Source: an uncultured Leucobacter sp.
GTDB taxonomy: Bacteria > Actinomycetota > Actinomycetes > Actinomycetales > Microbacteriaceae
Direction: 5' to 3'
Assembly: GCA_937872275.1 (NCBI GenBank)
Contig: CALMSE010000098.1
Coordinates: 1 to 12,061 of the forward strand
DNA length: 12,061 bases
The translations under genes and the position numbers were made by a program. Each line of letters starts with the position of its first letter. The stretch's first letter is position 1. A model generated the notes under the pieces. It did no database searches. It had not been told where the DNA came from and was given only the letters and a program-made list of their open reading frames with translations. Below, one piece after another: positions 7,410-12,061 of this stretch.

Positions 7410-7441
7410 GAGGCGCCGGGCTCCGAGGAGCCCGACGCCTC
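7410..7441 (-). terminator. Hairpin terminator after gabD
   Basis: The 15-base arms 7410-7424 and 7427-7441 pair along their whole length (one non-Watson-Crick position, a G-T pair on the minus-strand transcript) around a very short loop. The hairpin begins 18 bases after the gabD stop codon. There is no T-run, as is common for GC-rich actinobacterial terminators. It should end the gabT-gabD transcript and insulate the permease gene. Confidence 0.65.
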
Positions 7442-7459
7442 GCTGGAGGTCGCCCGGGA

Positions 7460-8926
<1,467 letters not shown>

Positions 8927-8961
8927 ACGGCTGTTCCTCCTAGGGTGTAGTAGTGGTCAGT

Positions 8962-8979
8962 CTGGTGCTGTGGCACCAG
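8962..8979 (-). repeat. Perfect hairpin between gabT and gabD
   Basis: CTGGTGC (8962-8968) and GCACCAG (8973-8979) form a perfect 7-bp stem around a 4-base loop, about 20 bases upstream of the gabD ribosome site. It directly abuts the larger repeat at 8979-9027, sharing base 8979. With no T-tract it is better read as an mRNA-processing, stability or partial-termination element than as a full terminator. Confidence 0.7.
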
Positions 8980-9027
8980 CGCAGAACGCGGTCAGACGCA
9001 TTGCGTCTGACTCTATGCGTTCTGCGC
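8979..9027 (-). repeat. Nested inverted repeat spanning the gabT stop codon
   Basis: The outer arms GCGCAGAACGC (8979-8989) and GCGTTCTGCGC (9017-9027) are perfect 11-bp complements. Inside them, GTCAGACGCA (8991-9000) and TGCGTCTGAC (9002-9011) form a 21-base near-perfect palindrome. On the gabT mRNA this can fold into a long two-part stem with unpaired bases, including the stop codon (9015 to 9013), in the junction. The outer arm on the gabT side encodes the last residues of GabT (Ala-Gln-Asn-Ala). Confidence 0.8.
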
Positions 9028-10356
9028 AATCGCGTCGGCGACCACCTGCAGGCCCTCGCGCAGCAGCTCGTCGCCGATGGAGAGCGGGGGCAGGAAGCGG
9101 ATCACGTTGCCGTAGGTGCCGCAGGTGAGCACGAGCACGCCCTGGTCGGCGCAGTACTTCGCGATCGCGCCGGTGAGCGCCGCGTTCGGGGTCTTCGAGC
9201 CCGACTCGACGAGCTCGATGGCCGACATGCCGCCGCGGCCGCGCACGTCGCCGATGCGGTCGTCGCTCGCCTGCAGCCCCGTGAAGAAGTCGCGGATGAT
9301 CGCGCCGATCTCGCGAGCGCGCTCGCCCAGGTCCTCGGCCTCGTAGGTCTCGATCGTCGCGAGCGCCGCGGCGCAGGCGATCGGGTTGCCCGTGTAGGTG
9401 CCGCCGAGACCCCCCGCGTGGGCGGAGTCCATGATCTCGGCGCGGCCGGTGACCGCCGACAGCGGAAGGCCGCCGGCGATGCCCTTCGCGGTCGTGACGA
9501 GATCGGGCACGACGCCCTCGTGATCGGCGGCGAACATGTCGCCCGTGCGCACGAAGCCCGTCTGCACCTCGTCGAGGATGAAGACGACGCCGTTCTCGTT
9601 GGCCCAGCGCTGGATGGCGGGCAGGAAGCCCGGCGCGGGATCGATGAAGCCGCCCTCGCCCTGGATGGGCTCGATGATGATCGCGGCCAGGTTCTTCGCC
9701 CCGACCTGCTTGTCGATCTGGGTGATGGCGCGCTCCGCCGCCTCTGCGCCGCTCAGGCCGTCGCGGAAGGGGTAGGAGCCCGGTACCCGGTAGATCTCGG
9801 GGGCGAAGGGGCCGAAGCCGTCCTTGTAGGGCATGTTCTTCGCGGTCATCGCCATCGTGAGGTTGGTGCGGCCGTGGTAGGCGTGGTCGAACACGACCAC
9901 GGCGTTCTTGCCCGTGGCGTGACGGGCGATCTTGATCGCGTTCTCGACCGCCTCTGCGCCCGAGTTGAAGAGGGCCGAGCGCTTCTCGAAATCGCCCGGG
10001 GTCAGCTCGTTCAGCTTCTCGGAGACCGCGATGTAGCCCTCGTAGGGTGCGATCGTGAAGCAGGTGTGGGTGAACTGCTCGACCTGCTGCTTCACGGCCT
10101 CGACGACGCGCGGGGCCGAGTTGCCGACGCCGGTGACCGCGATGCCCGACCCGAAGTCGATGAGCGAGTTGCCGTCGGCGTCGACGATCACGCCGCCGCC
10201 CGCAGCGACCACGGCCACGGGGAGGGTCACGCCCACGCCCGCGGCGACCGCGGCGCTCTTGCGGGCCATGAGCTGCTGCGACTTCGGGCCGGGGATGGCG
10301 GTGACGAGGCTGCGCTGCTGCGGCAGCGAGGGGCCGCCGAGAGGGGTGTCGGTCAT
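9013..10356 (-). CDS. gabT: 4-aminobutyrate--2-oxoglutarate aminotransferase
   Basis: GabT moves the amino group of GABA to 2-oxoglutarate, giving succinic semialdehyde and glutamate, in the cytoplasm with pyridoxal phosphate. The 447-residue class III aminotransferase shows the phosphate-binding NSGAEAVENAIK (131-142), HAYHGRT (158-164), IIEPIQGEGGF (227-237), LDEVQTGF with cofactor-contacting Asp262, and the Schiff-base Lys291 in TTAKGIAGG. GTYTGNP (319-325) is also typical. Length and motifs match actinobacterial GabT. The ATG at 10356 has AAGGAG six bases upstream, in contrast to the leaderless genes nearby. It heads the gabT-gabD operon and diverges from the PucR-family gene. Related class III enzymes can accept other omega-amino acids such as 5-aminovalerate; the gabD neighbour favours GABA. 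Confidence 0.95.
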   Translation of the reverse strand: MTDTPLGGPSLPQQRSLVTAIPGPKSQQLMARKSAAVAAGVGVTLPVAVVAAGGGVIVDADGNSLIDFGSGIAVTGVGNSAPRVVEAVKQQVEQFTHTCFTIAPYEGYIAVSEKLNELTPGDFEKRSALFNSGAEAVENAIKIARHATGKNAVVVFDHAYHGRTNLTMAMTAKNMPYKDGFGPFAPEIYRVPGSYPFRDGLSGAEAAERAITQIDKQVGAKNLAAIIIEPIQGEGGFIDPAPGFLPAIQRWANENGVVFILDEVQTGFVRTGDMFAADHEGVVPDLVTTAKGIAGGLPLSAVTGRAEIMDSAHAGGLGGTYTGNPIACAAALATIETYEAEDLGERAREIGAIIRDFFTGLQASDDRIGDVRGRGGMSAIELVESGSKTPNAALTGAIAKYCADQGVLVLTCGTYGNVIRFLPPLSIGDELLREGLQVVADAIAQNA

Positions 10357-10424
10357 TGACTGCTCCTTACCGGGTGTGGTGCGGATGCGGGGGTCAGGCC
10401 GACTCTCCGCGTGATCCGCTCATC

Positions 10425-10433
10425 AGCCTAGGC
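10425..10433 (-). promoter_or_regulatory. Candidate gabT -10 element and overlapping palindrome
   Basis: TAGGCT on the minus strand (10430 to 10425) is a plausible gabT -10 and would give a leader of about 60 bases. It overlaps the perfect 8-bp palindrome GCCTAGGC (10426-10433). A second small inverted repeat, GGCA-GATCG-TGCC, lies at 10446-10458, next to the regulator's -10. Either could be an operator in this 112-base divergent region; neither is proven. Confidence 0.4.
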
Positions 10434-10457
10434 CTCCCCGCCCCGGGCAGATCGTGC

Positions 10458-10463
10458 CATAAT
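10458..10463 (+). promoter_or_regulatory. -10 element of the PucR-family regulator gene
   Basis: CATAAT is followed by five bases and then tandem ATG codons at 10469 and 10472. Initiation at the normal distance would put the mRNA 5' end on the first ATG. No ribosome-binding sequence is visible, again pointing to a leaderless transcript. Confidence 0.55.
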
Positions 10464-10468
10464 GTCGA

Positions 10469-11671
10469 ATGATGGAAGCAACTTTCGCCAGAGTGGCACC
10501 GTTCCCGATCATCGAGCTCGATGCGCTGCTGCACGACTACCTGCTCGGCCTCGTGCTCATCGCCGGCGTCGAACGCGACACCGGCGCGCGCCCGGTGCAG
10601 TGGGTCCACTCGAGCGACCTGCTCGATCCCACCCCCTTCCTCACCCCGCGCACGGTGCTGCTGACGACCGGCGCGCAGTTCGGGGACGTACCCGCGACCG
10701 AGGCGGTCGACGCCTACGTGCGCAGGCTCGTGCAGGCCGGCACCACGGCGCTCGGCGTCGGCGTCGGGTTGCAGTGGGAGCGCATCCCTCCCCCGCTCAT
10801 CGAAGCCTGCGACCGCCACCGTCTCCCCCTCTTCCGCGTACCCTACGACACCCCGTTCCTCGCCGTGGTCCGCACCGCGGCGCGGCTGCTCGACACCCGC
10901 ACCGCCGAGGACTGGGGCCGCGAGCAGAGCGCTCCGCCCGGCCTCTACAGCCGACGGGAGCGGCTCGCCAACTCCGAGGCGGCGCTCCGGGTCGCGGTGC
11001 TGCAACTGCTGCTCGGCGGGCGGCGGGAGCTCGCCGAGCAGGTCGCCTCGCAGCTGCTGCCGCCGCTGCCCCGGGGGTCGATCGCGGTGCTGGGTTTCGC
11101 GGATCCGCCCCCTGCCGCCCTCGCTGCCGAGCTGGCGCCGCTCATCGCCGAGCAGCCCGGGGTGCTGTCGGCCTCCACCGGGGGCGTCACCACCGTGGTC
11201 GCCGAGGCCGGCTTCGTCTCGGGGCTGCGCCGCGTGCTCGCCCGGCATCGCGTGGCGGCCGGCGTGTCGGAGCGCGGATCGATGGACGAGCTGCCCGAGC
11301 TCATGGAGCAGGCGGAGCGCGCGGCAGAGCTCGCCGGACGGCAGGATCCGCCCGCCCCCCTCGACTACCGGCCGCAGATGCACGCCGGCGTGCTGCAACT
11401 GCTGCAGGGCAGCCCGGAGGCGGCCCGGCGCGCGCAGGGCCTGCTCGCGCCGCTCAGGCGGCACGACGAGCGCCACGGAGACCTGCTCGAGCAGAGCCTC
11501 GCGGCGTGGCTGCGCCACAACGGGCAGATCAGCCCGACGGCGGCCGAGCTGGGCGTGCACCGGCACACCCTGCGGGGGCGCGTGCAGACCGCTGCCGAGC
11601 TGCTGCAGCGCGATCTCGACGATCCCGACGCGCGCGCCGAGCTCTGGGCGGCGCTGCGACTCGCCCGGTGA
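10469..11671 (+). CDS. PucR-family transcriptional regulator, probable GABA operon regulator
   Basis: The 400-residue protein has an N-terminal PucR-type ligand-sensing domain (about 20-140, with TVLLTTGAQFG and ALGVGVG) and a C-terminal PucR helix-turn-helix (about 336-398). The latter contains LAAWLRHNGQISPTAAELGVHRHTLRGRV and the closing DLDDPDARAELWAALRLA. The middle region (about 165-300) is less conserved. PucR-type proteins usually activate catabolic genes in answer to a metabolite, and Corynebacterium glutamicum is reported to use a PucR-type GabR for its gab genes. Divergence from gabT supports the same role here, which is inference. Two ATG codons in tandem begin the gene, and either could be the true start. 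Its end lies five bases from the end of thiL, which converges on it. Confidence 0.9.
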   Translation: MMEATFARVAPFPIIELDALLHDYLLGLVLIAGVERDTGARPVQWVHSSDLLDPTPFLTPRTVLLTTGAQFGDVPATEAVDAYVRRLVQAGTTALGVGVGLQWERIPPPLIEACDRHRLPLFRVPYDTPFLAVVRTAARLLDTRTAEDWGREQSAPPGLYSRRERLANSEAALRVAVLQLLLGGRRELAEQVASQLLPPLPRGSIAVLGFADPPPAALAAELAPLIAEQPGVLSASTGGVTTVVAEAGFVSGLRRVLARHRVAAGVSERGSMDELPELMEQAERAAELAGRQDPPAPLDYRPQMHAGVLQLLQGSPEAARRAQGLLAPLRRHDERHGDLLEQSLAAWLRHNGQISPTAAELGVHRHTLRGRVQTAAELLQRDLDDPDARAELWAALRLAR

Positions 11672-11676
11672 CGCCG

Positions 11677-12061
11677 CTACCCTCCGGGCAGTCGCACGGT
11701 GAAGGGATCCCAGCCGCGCGGTTCGAGCGGCCGGCCCGCCAGCAGGAGTCCGGGGCCCCGCCCCGCCGCGAGCACCGAGCCGATCCGCCGGAAGCCCTCC
11801 GGCGGATCGGTGTCCGCGGGAAAGGTCGCGAGCAGGCCGTGATCCTCTCCCCCGCGCAGCATCGCCTCGAGCGGCACCGCTTCGCCGCGCTGGCGCCCGA
11901 AGCCCTCCTCCAGCAGTTCCGTGTCGAGATCGATGCGCACACCGCTCGCGCGGGCGATGCGCGCAGCGTCGAGGGACAGGCCATCGGAGACGTCGAGCAT
12001 CGCGGTCGCTCCGGCGAGCGAGGCGGCGGCACCGAGCCCGATCGGCGGGCGCGGCGCGAGC
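11677..12061 (-). CDS. thiL: Thiamine-monophosphate kinase, C-terminal part (truncated by the window edge)
   Basis: ThiL phosphorylates thiamine monophosphate to the active cofactor thiamine diphosphate using ATP. Only the last 127 residues are visible; the N-terminal half lies beyond the right edge, and the frame is open through base 12060. The recognisable parts are APRPPI at the start, then MLDVSDGLSLDAARIA, the LDTELL segment, GGEDHGLLATFP (the family's GGED motif, with His where many members have Tyr) and WDPFTV near the C-terminus. The ATG at 12000 is internal and is not the start. The gene converges with the PucR-family gene, with five bases between their stop codons. Confidence 0.92.
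   Translation of the reverse strand, partial: LAPRPPIGLGAAASLAGATAMLDVSDGLSLDAARIARASGVRIDLDTELLEEGFGRQRGEAVPLEAMLRGGEDHGLLATFPADTDPPEGFRRIGSVLAAGRGPGLLLAGRPLEPRGWDPFTVRLPGG

Noticed and set aside
8991..9011. The 21-base palindrome as a LexA/SOS box
   Set aside because: It does not resemble the actinobacterial TCGAAC-N4-GTTCGA type box, and the location after a stop codon inside an operon is wrong for one.
11663..11689. Inverted repeat GCCCGG...CCGGGC across the PucR-gene and thiL stop codons
   Set aside because: The stem is only six pairs with a 15-base loop, common by chance in DNA this rich in G and C, so it was not called a bidirectional terminator.

Overview
This window is high-GC, gene-dense chromosomal DNA from an actinobacterium. 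Protein similarity, gene content and promoter style suggest the Micrococcales, most likely Microbacteriaceae (Leucobacter-like); that placement is an inference from memory of these families, not a search result. Ten protein genes are supported, nine complete and one cut by the right edge. No rRNA, tRNA, CRISPR array, insertion sequence or phage gene was seen. No interval over 300 bases lacks a gene; the largest gaps are 151 bases (7309-7459), 136 bases (1319-1454) and 120 bases (3152-3271).

Left part (1-2660): two divergent alpha/beta hydrolase genes share a 136-base intergenic region. The minus-strand gene encodes a cytoplasmic FrsA/2,6-dihydroxypseudooxynicotine-hydrolase-like enzyme. The plus-strand gene encodes a membrane-anchored or exported LIP-family lipase/esterase. 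A possible start of a further minus-strand gene lies at the extreme left edge.

Middle part (2657-6187): a housekeeping block of coaD (coenzyme A synthesis, minus), recG (replication-fork and recombination helicase, minus) and rsmD (16S rRNA G966 methyltransferase, plus). recG and rsmD diverge from a 42-base region in which their -10 elements face apart. coaD and the lipase gene end tail to tail on one CTAG.

Right part (6178-11671): a citrate-transporter-superfamily permease, then gabD and gabT (GABA catabolism, transcribed as gabT-gabD on the minus strand), with a divergent PucR-family regulator upstream of gabT. GabT moves the amino group of GABA to 2-oxoglutarate. GabD oxidises the resulting succinic semialdehyde to succinate, which enters the TCA cycle. 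The PucR-type protein is the obvious candidate local regulator. A strong hairpin after gabD separates the permease from the operon, and the permease has its own likely leaderless promoter. The 3' part of thiL (thiamine-monophosphate kinase) closes the window.

The most notable signals lie outside the genes. Several genes begin directly 5-7 bases after a TANNNT-like -10 element, which suggests leaderless mRNAs. An elaborate nested inverted repeat overlaps the gabT stop codon and is followed at once by a second perfect hairpin before gabD. I found no convincing new defence, mobile or biosynthetic system; the window is mainly ordinary metabolism with interesting regulatory architecture.
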